Notes under the pieces: model-generated
Told to the model about the DNA's origin: nothing
Databases searched by the model: none
Seen by the model: the letters and a program-made list of their open reading frames with translations, nothing else
In this document: in pieces, positions 37,597 to 47,848 of the stretch
How the letters are laid out: each line of letters begins with the position of its first letter
Numbering within the stretch: the first letter of the stretch is position 1
Made by a program: the position numbers and the translations under genes
Assembly (NCBI RefSeq): GCF_009873495.1
Contig: NZ_CP046703.1
Coordinates: 2,728,001 to 2,792,000 of the forward strand
Source of the DNA: Nostoc sp. ATCC 53789
Lineage (GTDB): Bacteria; Cyanobacteriota; Cyanobacteriia; Cyanobacteriales; Nostocaceae
Direction of reading: 5' to 3'
DNA length: 64,000 bases

Positions 37597-37848
37597 TTAG
37601 ACTTTGACTGCATTCATTCGCTTTTCCATTTTTCTCATTTCTTTTCGCTCAAGAAAAGAATCGCGAGGCATCAAAATAAAGTAAATTGACATGATGGAAA
37701 TTAAGCCTACTTCATTATACTTCCTAAAGAGCAAATATAAACCTGTAATCAAAATTGACACAATAAAAAATGTGCTGAGAATCGCTAGTAGTTTTTTGAT
37801 TCCTGACATTTGAGAGATATTATCTAAAACGGTGTAGATGATGGACAT
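37597..37848 (-). CDS. Small two-helix membrane protein, unknown
   Basis: 83 residues. Two hydrophobic stretches (about 19-40 and 46-61) are followed by a charged, Lys/Arg/Glu-rich tail (SFLERKEMRKMEKRM), so it is probably an inner-membrane hairpin with a cytoplasmic tail. A clear AGGAG lies upstream of the ATG. It begins 19 bp after the PKS-A stop and is followed by a 231-bp AT-rich gap with no visible gene. Unrecognised. Its position inside the operon suggests a role in anchoring or export, but nothing in the sequence shows this. Confidence 0.7.
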   Translation of the reverse strand: MSIIYTVLDNISQMSGIKKLLAILSTFFIVSILITGLYLLFRKYNEVGLISIMSIYFILMPRDSFLERKEMRKMEKRMNAVKV

Positions 37849-37867
37849 TGCTTTTTCTCCTGAAAAA

Positions 37868-40800
37868 CTAGTTCAAAAATAACTGTGTTACTGCGTCTTC
37901 GGAAAGCGATTCTATTTGCAAGAAAAGCTCATCTAAGCTATTACTTTGATTTTGTGATGTTGGCTGTGTAGGTGTATCTTGGGTTGTTTCAAGATGTTGA
38001 TGGAAAATTGGATATAGTACTTCTTGTGTTAGATAGTTAGCTAGCATTTCGATGTTGGGATAATCAAAAGCTAGGGTTGAAGGTAGGGGATGGTTTAAAC
38101 TTGCTTCTAGCCGATTTTTTAGTTGGATAGACATGAGAGAATCCATCCCCATTTGGAAAAATCCTTGCTGGTTTTCGGGAGGATTTTCTGGGTCGAGATC
38201 CAAAATCTCACTCACGATCATTTGCAGATGAGTGATGAGTAAGTTGTGGCGATCGCCTGCTAAACTCTTCTCTAGCTGCAACAATAGCTCTGGCTTGGTT
38301 ACAGCGCTATTTTCTTGTTTTTTCTGCGGTTGTCCCAACTCTTCTAGTAGCGGTCTGTGTCGTCTGACTTCATAAGTGGGTTTAAAGATACTCCAGTCAA
38401 CATCTGCAACTGTTTTTTGTACTACACCTGATTGCAAACATAACTTCAATGCTTCTAGAGTTTGTGTGACAGCCATCGGTTTTAACCCGACACGCGACCA
38501 CAGGCTTTGGACTTCAGCTGCAACAACGTTTATCTCATCCCAACTACCCCAGTTAACACTCAATGCTGGTAAGTTGTTTCCTTGGCGATAATGAGCCAAA
38601 ATATCCAAGAAGTGGTTTGCTGACGCATAAGGCGCAAGTCCGCTAGAACCCCAGATGGCGGCGGCTGAGGAAAACAAAATCAAAAAGTCTAGTTGGAGAT
38701 TTTGAGTCAACTGATGCAATATCCAAGTACCGCTAACTTTGGCTGCTAATACATTTTGATATGTGCTTAAACTCATCTCTGCCAAGTTTTGAGGGATGGA
38801 AATCCCAGCCGCATGGATGATGCCGCGCCAGTGAGTATTGCTGGCAAATACAGCTTGCATCTGGCTAAAGTTGCTGACATCCGCTTGCACAACGTTGACT
38901 GTTGCACCTTGAGCTTCTAATGTTTGAATGGCTGTAATTGCCTTTTTGTGCTTGTCATCTGGCGGTAAGGTATCCCATAAAGAACGCTCTGGGAGTCCTT
39001 GTCTACCTGTGAGAACTAGGTGTCTTGCACCTTTGGCGACTAACCAAGCTGCTAGCTTTAAACCTAGTCCTCCTAAACCACCTGTGATTAAGTAAGTGCC
39101 ATCGGCATTAAATTCTGTTAACGGCTTCAATGCCTTTGGCACGGTACTGGTGACGAGACGTGCAACATATCTTTGACCATTACGCCAAGCAATTTGATCC
39201 TCTCCGTCGGCTGTTTGGATTTCTGCCAACAGCATGGCTGCTTGGTCTGCGGTGGTTTTATCAAGGTCAATTAAACCACCCCACAGTTCTGGGTGTTCCA
39301 GTGCTATCACCCTTCCCAGTCCCCATAAAAGTGATTGGGGTAGCGCCTGAGAATTGACGGAAGATTTCACTGGTTGGGTGTTTTGCGTGACTAACCATAA
39401 ATGCGGCCAGTCGGACGGGGGATTTTTCACCAAGGCTTGAATCAAGTGCAGCACGCTACCGCAGAGTAACTTTTCGGCATCTTGCAAGGATGTTTCGGTG
39501 ACTTGTGCGGAAGCAATATCCAGGCTCCACAAATGCACGATTCCCCGCAGAGGTAGCTGACTGTTCGCCTTTACATCTTTGATTAGTTGCTGCAAATCTT
39601 CGCGATCGCTAGGATTGATTGTGAAATATCCTTGTGAAGATTCGCTGTAACTATTTCCAGGAATTACAAAGTGACAAGTTGCACCTTGCGCCTGTAATTG
39701 GGATGCTAAGGCAGTTCCTAAGCCTTGACGATCGCCAAAGATTAACCACAAACTATCTTGGTTATTTTTACTAGTGGAATTTTGCTGTGGTTTTAACCGC
39801 CAGGTTAGATCATAGAACAAATCGGTGCATTCTTCTGATATTGCAGATTTATTCGTTTCTTCTGGAAGTGGCGTTTTGCGGGCAATTTTTCTATCTAACC
39901 AGTATCGCTGACGTTGCCAGGGATAAGTGGGTAGTTGAATGTGGTTGCCACCTTTGGGATAGAGTTTGCGCCAATTTACAGGATATCCAGCAGTATACAC
40001 CGCACCAAGGGAATTGAGCATCACAGCTAATTCATCTTCGTTGCGTTTGAGGGAAGGAAGTACAACACCTTGGCGATCGCTATACTGTAGTCCTTGCTCG
40101 ATAGCTGTGGTTAAAATTGGATGCGGGCTAATTTCGAGAAAAACTTCATGTCCTTCACCTATCAAGCTTTGAATAGCCGTCGAGAACAATACAGGCTCCC
40201 GCAAATTCTTTACCCAATAGGTTGTATCTAAATCCAAACCATCAATTAATTTACCCGTGACTGTGGAATAGATGGGGATAGTTGCTGCTTGAGGTTGAAT
40301 TCCTTGTAAAAGTTGCCGCAGTTCCTCTTGTAAAGGTTCCATTTGCGGACTGTGGGAAGCGACATCTACTTTCACTAAGCGGCAAAAAATATTTTTGGCT
40401 TGTAAGTTCGCCAGAATAGTTTCTATCGCCTTGGGATCGCCTGATAAAACAGTGGATGTCGGGCCATTGCTCACGGCTACAGATACGCAGTTTTCATAGC
40501 CAACTATCACCTTTTGGGCTTGTTCCAAAGACAAACCAACCACAGCCATTGCACCCTGACCGCTAACCCGTTTAATTACTTGGCTGCGCTTACAGATAAT
40601 CTTGGCGGCATCGTCTAAGTTTAAGATACCTGCAATATAAGCTGCTGCTACTTCACCCATGCTGTGACCGACGACAGCCGCAGGTTTAATCCCCCATGAT
40701 TGCCAAAGCATTGCCAAGGCTATCTCAACGGCAAATAAAGTCGGTTGGATAACATCAATTTCTGTCAAACGTGAATCAGCTTCATCAAGTATCAATTGTT

Positions 40801-42550
40801 CGAGTAATGACCAATTTGTATACTGACTGATAGCTTCGTCACACTGAACTATAGCAGCCTTAAATGCAGGTTCTTGCTGTAATAATTTGCGCCCCATACC
40901 TAACCACTGAGAACCTTGTCCAGGGAAGATAAAAATCGGTAGATGCTGACGATCTGGAGTTTGGATACCCGTTGTAATCTGGGAATGTAGTTCTCCCTGG
41001 AGATATGTTTCTAGTAACTGCGATAGTTCATTGGGGGAACGAGCTAACAAGCTCAGGCGGTGACTATGATGACTACGGCGGACGCTGGCGGTGTAGCAAA
41101 TGTCTCGTAGAGTTTCTCCTTGAGTGCTAAGAAAGTCTTGATAGGACTTTGCTAAACACTTTAAAGCTTCTGAACTCCTGGCTGAAATAGGTAGTAAATA
41201 ATACCCATTTCCCCCATCTCCCACCCTATCCCCCGTTGGCGCTTCCTCAAGAATCGCATGGGCATTAGTCCCCCCTAGTCCAAGGGCTGTAACTCCAGCG
41301 CGGCGGGGAATTTGATTGGTTTGCCAAGGCGAGAGTTTTGTATTGACGTAAAAGGGACTACTGGCAAAATCAATGCGGGGATTTGGTTGGTTAAAGTTAA
41401 TACTTGGTGGTATCTGCTGATGTTTCAAAGCCAGAATCAGTTTGATTAGTCCAGCCATACCCGATGCTACATCCAAATGACCGATATTTGGCTTGACCGA
41501 ACCAATCGCACAAAATCCCTGTTTTTGAGTTTGTGTGTGAAATGCCTGGGTTAAGGCATTGATTTCGATGGGGTCGCCAATGGGAGTCCCAGTGCCGTGA
41601 GCTTCGATGTATGAGATGGTTTCAGGACTAATCCCAGCTTTGGATAAAGCATCAATGATGGCGTTTTTCTGTCCGATTACCCCTGGTGCAGTGTAACTAG
41701 TTTTGAGGGCACCATCATTGTTAATTGCTGTCGCCCGAATGATGGCATGAATGCGATCGCCATCTTCTAAAGCATTCGCTAACTTCTTCAAAACGACAAT
41801 ACCACCACCGCTACCGAAAACAGTCCCCCCAGCCTCGGCATCAAAGGCGCGGCAATGTCCATCAGGAGAAACAATACCACCACCACGATAGTAATAACCA
41901 GCACGATGAGGTACTCTGACGGAAATTGCCCCAGCCAAAGCCATATCGCAGTCGCCATTCAACAAGCCTTGACAAGCTAAATGTACTGCAACTAAGGAAG
42001 TGGAACAAGCCGTTTGGACTGTGACGCTAGGCCCTCTCAAATTTAATCTGTAAGATACGCGACTGGTGAGAAAGTCTTTGTCACTACCAACGAAGGTTTC
42101 CAGGAAGCTTTCAAAATCAAGTTTAGGACGCAAGCGATCGCCTAAAATACAATCCAGTATGTAAGTATTAATACTCGCGCCTGCATAAAAACCGATGGGG
42201 CTTTCATAGTTCTCAGGGTCGCACCCAGCATCTTCTAAAGCTTCCCAAGCACACTCTAGAAATACACGATGTTGAGGATCAATGAGTTTGGCTTCTCTAG
42301 GTGAATAGCCAAAGAATCCGGCATCGAAGTATTCCACATTGTCAATCATCGGACTGGCTTTGACATACTTGGGATCGTTGAGGGTAGAAGCATCTACACC
42401 TTCCGCCGCTAGTTCCTCATCGCTCAGAAATGAGATACATTCAACCCCATTTTTGAGATTTTGCCAGTATTCATCCAGGTTGTTTGCTTTGGGGAAACGT
42501 CCCGACATCCCGATAATTGCGATCGCTTTTTCGTTAAAGTTATTAGACAA
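37868..42550 (-). CDS. Type I PKS (PKS-A), first module KS-AT-KR-ACP
   Basis: 1560 residues. TTG start at 42550 with AGGTGG upstream. KS about 9-435 (QTACSTSL, Cys182; EAHGTGTPIGDP; KPNIGHLD), more divergent than the other KS domains. Its N-terminus lacks the long docking helix seen in PKS-B, C and E, fitting a first module that takes a starter rather than a PKS chain. AT near 545-840 with FPGQGSQ, GHSMGEV and VASHSPQ in place of HAFH; the substrate is uncertain (VASH-type motifs occur in several AT groups). KR with GGLGGLG and Tyr in LAPYASANHF. ACP near 1470 (GMDSL). C-terminal acidic docking tail. The linker lacks the octamer array. Its KS and AT sequences differ from the recently duplicated modules downstream. 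Confidence 0.95.
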   Translation of the reverse strand: MSNNFNEKAIAIIGMSGRFPKANNLDEYWQNLKNGVECISFLSDEELAAEGVDASTLNDPKYVKASPMIDNVEYFDAGFFGYSPREAKLIDPQHRVFLECAWEALEDAGCDPENYESPIGFYAGASINTYILDCILGDRLRPKLDFESFLETFVGSDKDFLTSRVSYRLNLRGPSVTVQTACSTSLVAVHLACQGLLNGDCDMALAGAISVRVPHRAGYYYRGGGIVSPDGHCRAFDAEAGGTVFGSGGGIVVLKKLANALEDGDRIHAIIRATAINNDGALKTSYTAPGVIGQKNAIIDALSKAGISPETISYIEAHGTGTPIGDPIEINALTQAFHTQTQKQGFCAIGSVKPNIGHLDVASGMAGLIKLILALKHQQIPPSINFNQPNPRIDFASSPFYVNTKLSPWQTNQIPRRAGVTALGLGGTNAHAILEEAPTGDRVGDGGNGYYLLPISARSSEALKCLAKSYQDFLSTQGETLRDICYTASVRRSHHSHRLSLLARSPNELSQLLETYLQGELHSQITTGIQTPDRQHLPIFIFPGQGSQWLGMGRKLLQQEPAFKAAIVQCDEAISQYTNWSLLEQLILDEADSRLTEIDVIQPTLFAVEIALAMLWQSWGIKPAAVVGHSMGEVAAAYIAGILNLDDAAKIICKRSQVIKRVSGQGAMAVVGLSLEQAQKVIVGYENCVSVAVSNGPTSTVLSGDPKAIETILANLQAKNIFCRLVKVDVASHSPQMEPLQEELRQLLQGIQPQAATIPIYSTVTGKLIDGLDLDTTYWVKNLREPVLFSTAIQSLIGEGHEVFLEISPHPILTTAIEQGLQYSDRQGVVLPSLKRNEDELAVMLNSLGAVYTAGYPVNWRKLYPKGGNHIQLPTYPWQRQRYWLDRKIARKTPLPEETNKSAISEECTDLFYDLTWRLKPQQNSTSKNNQDSLWLIFGDRQGLGTALASQLQAQGATCHFVIPGNSYSESSQGYFTINPSDREDLQQLIKDVKANSQLPLRGIVHLWSLDIASAQVTETSLQDAEKLLCGSVLHLIQALVKNPPSDWPHLWLVTQNTQPVKSSVNSQALPQSLLWGLGRVIALEHPELWGGLIDLDKTTADQAAMLLAEIQTADGEDQIAWRNGQRYVARLVTSTVPKALKPLTEFNADGTYLITGGLGGLGLKLAAWLVAKGARHLVLTGRQGLPERSLWDTLPPDDKHKKAITAIQTLEAQGATVNVVQADVSNFSQMQAVFASNTHWRGIIHAAGISIPQNLAEMSLSTYQNVLAAKVSGTWILHQLTQNLQLDFLILFSSAAAIWGSSGLAPYASANHFLDILAHYRQGNNLPALSVNWGSWDEINVVAAEVQSLWSRVGLKPMAVTQTLEALKLCLQSGVVQKTVADVDWSIFKPTYEVRRHRPLLEELGQPQKKQENSAVTKPELLLQLEKSLAGDRHNLLITHLQMIVSEILDLDPENPPENQQGFFQMGMDSLMSIQLKNRLEASLNHPLPSTLAFDYPNIEMLANYLTQEVLYPIFHQHLETTQDTPTQPTSQNQSNSLDELFLQIESLSEDAVTQLFLN

Positions 42551-42627
42551 CTCTAATCCACCTACTTGATTTTGCAGTATGACCTGATGAACTATTCGTA
42601 TCCTCTGGAGTTCGTATTTCTAACAAT

Positions 42628-44403
42628 CTAGTCAGAATGTAACTCACCACTCCCCACTTCCATAGGGACAAATAAATTGAGACTAACTGTAGCCAAATCA
42701 TTAGGTGGAAACTTGGCTTGGTAGCGGAGATCGGGAGTTAATCCAGTTAATTTTGCCGCAGCGATGAATTGATTCAGTTCAATCGGATATTGATCTGTAT
42801 AACCATGAGTCGCATCATAAGCTGTGGCTAAGGTATACCCAATATTCGCTGCTGCTAGGGCTGGCGGAATCGTATGTAAGTCTAGGACTAACAAACCAAA
42901 TCGCCCGATATGCGGTTTCCAACGCTGTAAATGCTCTAATAAATTTTGTAAGAGTTCATTTGCTGTAATCATTCGACCCCTACAAACAAAAGCTCCTGTA
43001 GAACTCAATTCACAGCCCATATTTCCCAGTCTGGGAGTGATAAAAGGACGGTTGTGATCTAAAAACGATCTGACATGGAGAAACTCGTCAGATGGTATTC
43101 CATATTTGGCGAGTATTGCTTTTGCCAAGTCGTCTGGGTCGTTAATATCACCAAAGATGACGCTTATCGGCGACTGCAAATCCTTGAGTCTTTTATAAGT
43201 AGCTTCCCGAGAGGCTTGATTATAGTCAGCACAGACCATAATCAAGGGATTCTCATTGAGAAATTTCCCTCTGACGGTCTGATTTTGAATGACGTGATAG
43301 ATATGCTCCATAAATGTACCATCCCCACAACCCATATCTACAATTCCTTTGGGTTGTTCGTCAATCGGACGGTTAAAGATATCTCTAATAATCGCGTCAA
43401 CTTTCTGGAAGTATGTTTGATGAGCTAGTCCGCTACCCCAAATATTTACTCGACGATTCACATGGGTTTCATGTCCATCAGTATCTCGTCCCGATAAAAT
43501 AGCGGGATTGCCAAATAACAGTTCCGGAACCTTCTCAAATGTTGGTAAATAAGAAACCGTGACTCCGTAAGCGTAGGCTCTAGAAATCGCATATAAGCCT
43601 GTACGGATGAACTGAACTTGACGACCTTGAATTACAACCCAGCCCTGTAAAGCCAGGATTTCAAAAGCTTCAAGTAAATGTTTTTGATTACCTGTTAACT
43701 GCTCAATATCAAGTGTGTGTGTTTTGGGATCGATTTGCTCAAACACATTAGCCATTGCTAAAGATACCATTGTTGGGCCTACCAATAAGCCATTGAGATG
43801 GTGCAATATCTGACAACACACATACTGATAATCTTCATCTGTACTTTCTACCAAGTCCCACTGTCTTTTAGCTCTTGCTAGCAGAGAGGAGAAATTCATG
43901 CCGTCAGCTAATTTAGACTGTAACGACAAAGTTAAATCTCCAAAAAGATAGTCATTGATATTAATCAGGGTAGGTAAAAAAGCAACAAACTCTTTATAAA
44001 TTGATGACAGTCCTAACGCTATGCTACCTCTGCGAGTCAAGGTGTAAAAGATTTCTCCCTCAATTTCTTGATGCTTCATCCATCCTTGCGACACCATTAA
44101 CCGCAAAGCAACATTCAAATAGCCTATATTTCCCGGAAAATATTTCAGAACTAGATTCAGGGGTACGACTTTTCCTTCTTCAAACAAGAAGAAGACTCCT
44201 CTTTCCTGTAGAGCATTTGTAGTTGGGCCTATGGCAATTCCATCCAGATGTAGAAAGATTGTTCGCCGAACTGAGAGACGTTCTTTTCTTTCTTCGCTGT
44301 CTCCATCTGACAAATCAGGAATATTTTTCGGTCTAAACAATTTGTCGAGGATATCGCTTCTGGTATAAACTGCACAGCCAAAAATCTTGTCTCTTAATTG
44401 CAT
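42628..44403 (-). CDS. SAM methyltransferase-like protein, possible starter-unit enzyme
   Basis: 591 residues; first gene of the locus. The N-terminal half holds two related blocks, about 51-150 and 201-295. Each has an L(D/N)G(I/L)xxGPT segment, a GW pair near 107 or 254 and a final FLPT/YLPT, like a tandem winged-helix or lid unit. The C-terminal half is a class I methyltransferase with motif I VDMGCGDGTF (355-364) and CADYN as the ribose-binding acid (391-395). Later motifs are RSFLDHNRPF and ATHGYTDQYP. This layout resembles the MT1 domain of apratoxin-type loading modules, a metal-dependent malonyl-ACP methyltransferase; that link is inference from memory of the family. In this place it could build a methylated starter for PKS-A. 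Confidence 0.7.
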   Translation of the reverse strand: MQLRDKIFGCAVYTRSDILDKLFRPKNIPDLSDGDSEERKERLSVRRTIFLHLDGIAIGPTTNALQERGVFFLFEEGKVVPLNLVLKYFPGNIGYLNVALRLMVSQGWMKHQEIEGEIFYTLTRRGSIALGLSSIYKEFVAFLPTLININDYLFGDLTLSLQSKLADGMNFSSLLARAKRQWDLVESTDEDYQYVCCQILHHLNGLLVGPTMVSLAMANVFEQIDPKTHTLDIEQLTGNQKHLLEAFEILALQGWVVIQGRQVQFIRTGLYAISRAYAYGVTVSYLPTFEKVPELLFGNPAILSGRDTDGHETHVNRRVNIWGSGLAHQTYFQKVDAIIRDIFNRPIDEQPKGIVDMGCGDGTFMEHIYHVIQNQTVRGKFLNENPLIMVCADYNQASREATYKRLKDLQSPISVIFGDINDPDDLAKAILAKYGIPSDEFLHVRSFLDHNRPFITPRLGNMGCELSSTGAFVCRGRMITANELLQNLLEHLQRWKPHIGRFGLLVLDLHTIPPALAAANIGYTLATAYDATHGYTDQYPIELNQFIAAAKLTGLTPDLRYQAKFPPNDLATVSLNLFVPMEVGSGELHSD

Positions 44404-45425
44404 AAGTCTTTATACACCTAAAAGCAACTATGCGTAACTGACCTTGCCTAAATCCAACAATAGTTCTAGGTATTTTAACTAATTTAATAGCTAACTAAAT
44501 TAGCAAAAATCTAAATCCAAAAGCATTTCCGCAATAGAACATAATGGTTGAAGTTCCTTGCAGTTTTCGGCGCTATTACTCAGACTATGCACAGAAACAT
44601 ACGTGTGAACAAAGTCCACAAGCGATATGATTTGGCTAATCAAAAATTTCAATTTTGAAGATTACTGAAATAAAGACCTTATGCTCGGTTAATTAAAGGA
44701 GTCTAACCCTATATCTTATCCTAAATATATTGAGTTCAATACCTTTGCTTAAAGCACATTTTAGTTTTGAATGACTTTTCTCAAGCGGTTTTCATGAATT
44801 CCCTTTATAGATAAGCTAACTTAGTTTACCTACATCTTGCAGGTATTTTTAGACTGAGAATGAATTGCTGTTGCTGACTACATCAAGTCGATTTTTGATG
44901 CAATTTTTATGGTTAGCTGTAGAACTTATCCACTTTATCCAAGCAAGTTACACCATTCGTAAAAATTATACACACATAATGATAGAGGAATTTTATATTT
45001 TTTATAATTTTATCTCTATATAAGAAAATTTAATCATGTTTTTATTTTAAGCTCTATATTTTAATAGTGTTCACAATTAATGATTACATAAACAAAATTT
45101 AATCTTTTTATCAAGATTTCATCTATGCAAATCAATCAACAATTATTCAATCAGAATTAACCTGTTGATAAACAAATTTTAATTTTTTATAAATACATTT
45201 ATTTATATGATTCTGAGAAGAATCTTAAAAACGTTGCACTTCATGCAAAAACTTTTCTGAGATTCGTGTAACTATATCAGTTGCAAAATTTGACCAGATA
45301 TTTTCCATATACAGCCCAGCTAAAGCTTACCAACTGAGTTTTTTATAACTTGTTGAGTTTTAGCTATAGGACTATTGCTGCTTTTTCATAGTTTATAAAA
45401 CTCTCAGAAATACCTAACCAAAAAT
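44404..45425. other. Long AT-rich intergenic region between divergent genes
   Basis: 1022 bp with no convincing coding frame. It separates the first gene of the minus-strand PKS locus from the plus-strand RTX gene, so promoters for both must lie here. AT content is very high at about 44960-45210. I saw no convincing NtcA (GTAN8TAC) site, no palindromic operator and no tandem repeat. Confidence 0.6.
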
Positions 45426-46754
45426 ATGTCAAGACCATTGCCTCATCTTTTTGATTCCAACATCCTTGGTGGTCAAGATAGTTTGCTAAATATTTATTAT
45501 CAAGTCACAGGATTGCACATCCCAAGTTCAGTACTTGTAGGTACGGCGAGTAATGACCTACTTAATGGTAGTAATGGCAATGATCTAATAGTCGGTGGAC
45601 TGGGTAATGATTTTATTGTTGGTTCTTTAGGTCAAGATGTTCTCTTTGGCGGAGCCGGTAATGATTTCTTTTTACGTTTACCTAACGATGAAGACGATTT
45701 TGTATCTGGGGGTAGTGGTAATGACCTTGTAGGTGGGGGTGGTGGTGACGACACCCTGTTAGGTGGATCGGGTAATGATGGTCTATTTGGTGCTGCTGAC
45801 GACGATCTGCTCTATGGTGGTGCTGGTAACGACGTACTTTTTGGTGCAGAAGGGCGCGATCGCTTTGTAGCTAAAGCAGGTGAGGGGGTAGACTCTTTTG
45901 TTGACTTTAACCCCACCGATGACTTCATTGCCTTAGCTGGTGGTTTATCATTCAATCAGATCAAGATAGAGGCAGTCGGCCCTAGCTCCTTGATTTCTGT
46001 GGCTGCAACAGGTGAGTTATTGGCGCTTGTAGCTTTTGTTAGTCCCGATCAGTTCACATCAGCTAATTTTGTACAAGTTAGCAATGCCGAACTGTACTCT
46101 CAACACGAATCACCACTTTCACAAGATATTCCTAGCGTTGGCGTTGCAAACCCGCAAACCGTTGGTACAGATGGTAGCGATTTTCTCAACGGAGGTTTTG
46201 GTAACGATATTATCCAAGGCGGACTGAGCAATGATGTGATCAACGGTGGAACAGGTAGCGATCGCTTATTTGGTGACGAAGGCGGTGACTTTATTAATGG
46301 CGATCTCGGTAACGATTATGTAAATGGTGGTGTTGGGGGTGATTTCCTCAATGGTGGTTGGGGTAACGATACTATTGTTGGAGATGCCGGTGATGACCTT
46401 CTCAATGGTGGTCTTGGCAATGACCAACTGTTTGCAGGTGCAGATAACGATGTTCTCAACGGCGATGAAGGTAATGATTTACTCGATGGTGGTTTAGGTT
46501 TCAACCTGCTTAGTGGAGGATCTGGACACGATACTTTTGTCTTAGGTAGAGGTGCTAGATTTGACCAAATCTTTGACTTCCAGAAAGGAGTAGATCACAT
46601 TAAGTTACCCGATCAAATTAGCTTCGGACAACTGTCTTTGATCCAAACTGGTGGTAACGTTTTAATTGCGATCGCTGGTAGCAGTGAACCACCTTTAGCA
46701 GTTGTTGATCGTATTCAAGCTAGTAGTCTGACAGCAACAGATTTCATTGCATAG
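45426..46754 (+). CDS. RTX-type calcium-binding repeat protein
   Basis: 442 residues with two blocks of GGxGxDxxx nonapeptides, about residues 38-150 and 240-370 (motifs such as GGLGNDFIV, GGAGNDVLF, GGWGNDTIV). Between and after them lie non-repeat beta segments (VDSFVDFNPTDDFIAL and FDQIFDFQKGVDHIKL), typical of RTX capping modules. Such proteins fold on binding calcium outside the cell and usually leave by a type I secretion system using an uncleaved C-terminal signal; no signal peptide is visible here. No enzyme domain is recognisable. A lone DevA-like ABC ATPase follows 146 bp downstream, but its membrane partners are absent. Confidence 0.92.
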   Translation: MSRPLPHLFDSNILGGQDSLLNIYYQVTGLHIPSSVLVGTASNDLLNGSNGNDLIVGGLGNDFIVGSLGQDVLFGGAGNDFFLRLPNDEDDFVSGGSGNDLVGGGGGDDTLLGGSGNDGLFGAADDDLLYGGAGNDVLFGAEGRDRFVAKAGEGVDSFVDFNPTDDFIALAGGLSFNQIKIEAVGPSSLISVAATGELLALVAFVSPDQFTSANFVQVSNAELYSQHESPLSQDIPSVGVANPQTVGTDGSDFLNGGFGNDIIQGGLSNDVINGGTGSDRLFGDEGGDFINGDLGNDYVNGGVGGDFLNGGWGNDTIVGDAGDDLLNGGLGNDQLFAGADNDVLNGDEGNDLLDGGLGFNLLSGGSGHDTFVLGRGARFDQIFDFQKGVDHIKLPDQISFGQLSLIQTGGNVLIAIAGSSEPPLAVVDRIQASSLTATDFIA

Positions 46755-46900
46755 TTGATCTATCTTTTTACACTAATCAGGTACTGTATTATCTGTTGGT
46801 GTTAACGTAACCTCCAAAGAATCATTCAGATGTATCGCTAGAACATTAACCAATATGTTCTATCGATACATCATTTATACTAAATATTGTCAGATTTATA

Positions 46901-47605
46901 ATGAGACAAGAAGCTGTAATTATAATTCAAAATCTGAATCATTACTATGGGAAAAATGCGCTGAGAAAACAAATTTTATTTGATATCAACCTAAAAGTTT
47001 ATTCTGGTGAAATTGTAATTATGACTGGGCCATCAGGTTCAGGAAAAACAACGTTACTGAGCTTGATTGGTGGTTTACGGTCTGTACAAGAAGGAAGTTT
47101 GAAATTTTTAGGTGAAGAACTGTCTGGTGTTAGTCAGAACAAACTGGTGCAGATGCGACGTAACATCGGTTATATTTTTCAATCTCACAATTTGTTGAGG
47201 TTTTTGACTGCCAAGCAAAACGTACAAATGGCATTAGAATTAAACGATTGCATTTCTCAAACAGAAGCAGTAGCTAAATCAGAAATGATCCTGCAAGCTG
47301 TTGGTTTAGAAGAAAGAATTAATTATTATCCAGACAATCTTTCTGGCGGTCAAAAACAAAGAATTGCGATCGCCCGCGCCTTAGTAAATTGTCCTCCCTT
47401 AGTGCTAGCAGATGAACCAACGGCTGCATTAGATAAACAATCAGGACGCGATATCGTAAAAATAATGCAGAGCCTAGCTAAAAATCAGGGAACTACTATC
47501 TTGTTAGTCACACATGACAACCGCATTTTAGACATAGCTGATCGCATCATAGAAATGGAAGATGGCCTATTAACGAGAGTTCAACTAGGGCAAACGTATG
47601 TGTGA
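46901..47605 (+). CDS. DevA-family ABC transporter ATP-binding protein
   Basis: 234-residue ATPase with Walker A GPSGSGKT (about 43-50), Q-loop IFQSHNLL, signature LSGGQKQR, Walker B VLADEPTAALD and the H-loop THDNR. It resembles DevA, the ATPase of the DevBCA exporter of heterocyst glycolipids, and the wider MacB/LolD group. No devB or devC homologue is adjacent, so it is an orphan that must pair with subunits elsewhere. A 133-bp repeat begins at the base directly after its stop codon, so the native 3' end may have been trimmed or replaced by that insertion. Confidence 0.9.
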   Translation: MRQEAVIIIQNLNHYYGKNALRKQILFDINLKVYSGEIVIMTGPSGSGKTTLLSLIGGLRSVQEGSLKFLGEELSGVSQNKLVQMRRNIGYIFQSHNLLRFLTAKQNVQMALELNDCISQTEAVAKSEMILQAVGLEERINYYPDNLSGGQKQRIAIARALVNCPPLVLADEPTAALDKQSGRDIVKIMQSLAKNQGTTILLVTHDNRILDIADRIIEMEDGLLTRVQLGQTYV

Positions 47606-47738
47606 CTAGTAGTCTGCCAACCCAAAAATGCTGCGTGATGGCTGGGGAAAGGGAAAGGGGAAAGGGGTAAGGGATTTGAAACCTTTCCCTCTTCCCCTTT
47701 ACCCTTTACCCCGCCAAGTTCACTTGGCGAACTACTAG
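47606..47738. repeat. 133-bp hairpin element, copy 3 (intergenic)
   Basis: Same element as inside PKS-D, here abutting the stop codon of the DevA-like gene. Bounded by CTAG, with ACTAGTAGT at one end and ACTACTAGT at the other forming short terminal inverted repeats. In RNA the G-rich/C-rich arms would form a long hairpin and could terminate or protect the upstream transcript. Confidence 0.85.
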
Positions 47739-47848
47739 TCTGATGGGGAGACAAAAGAAGACATCTCCGAAAACTATCAAAGCTTTGCTGTAGCTAGCTT
47801 ATTTCGTTACAATCATCTTGTGCGTTAAGCATTCAAGAGTTATCAGCC

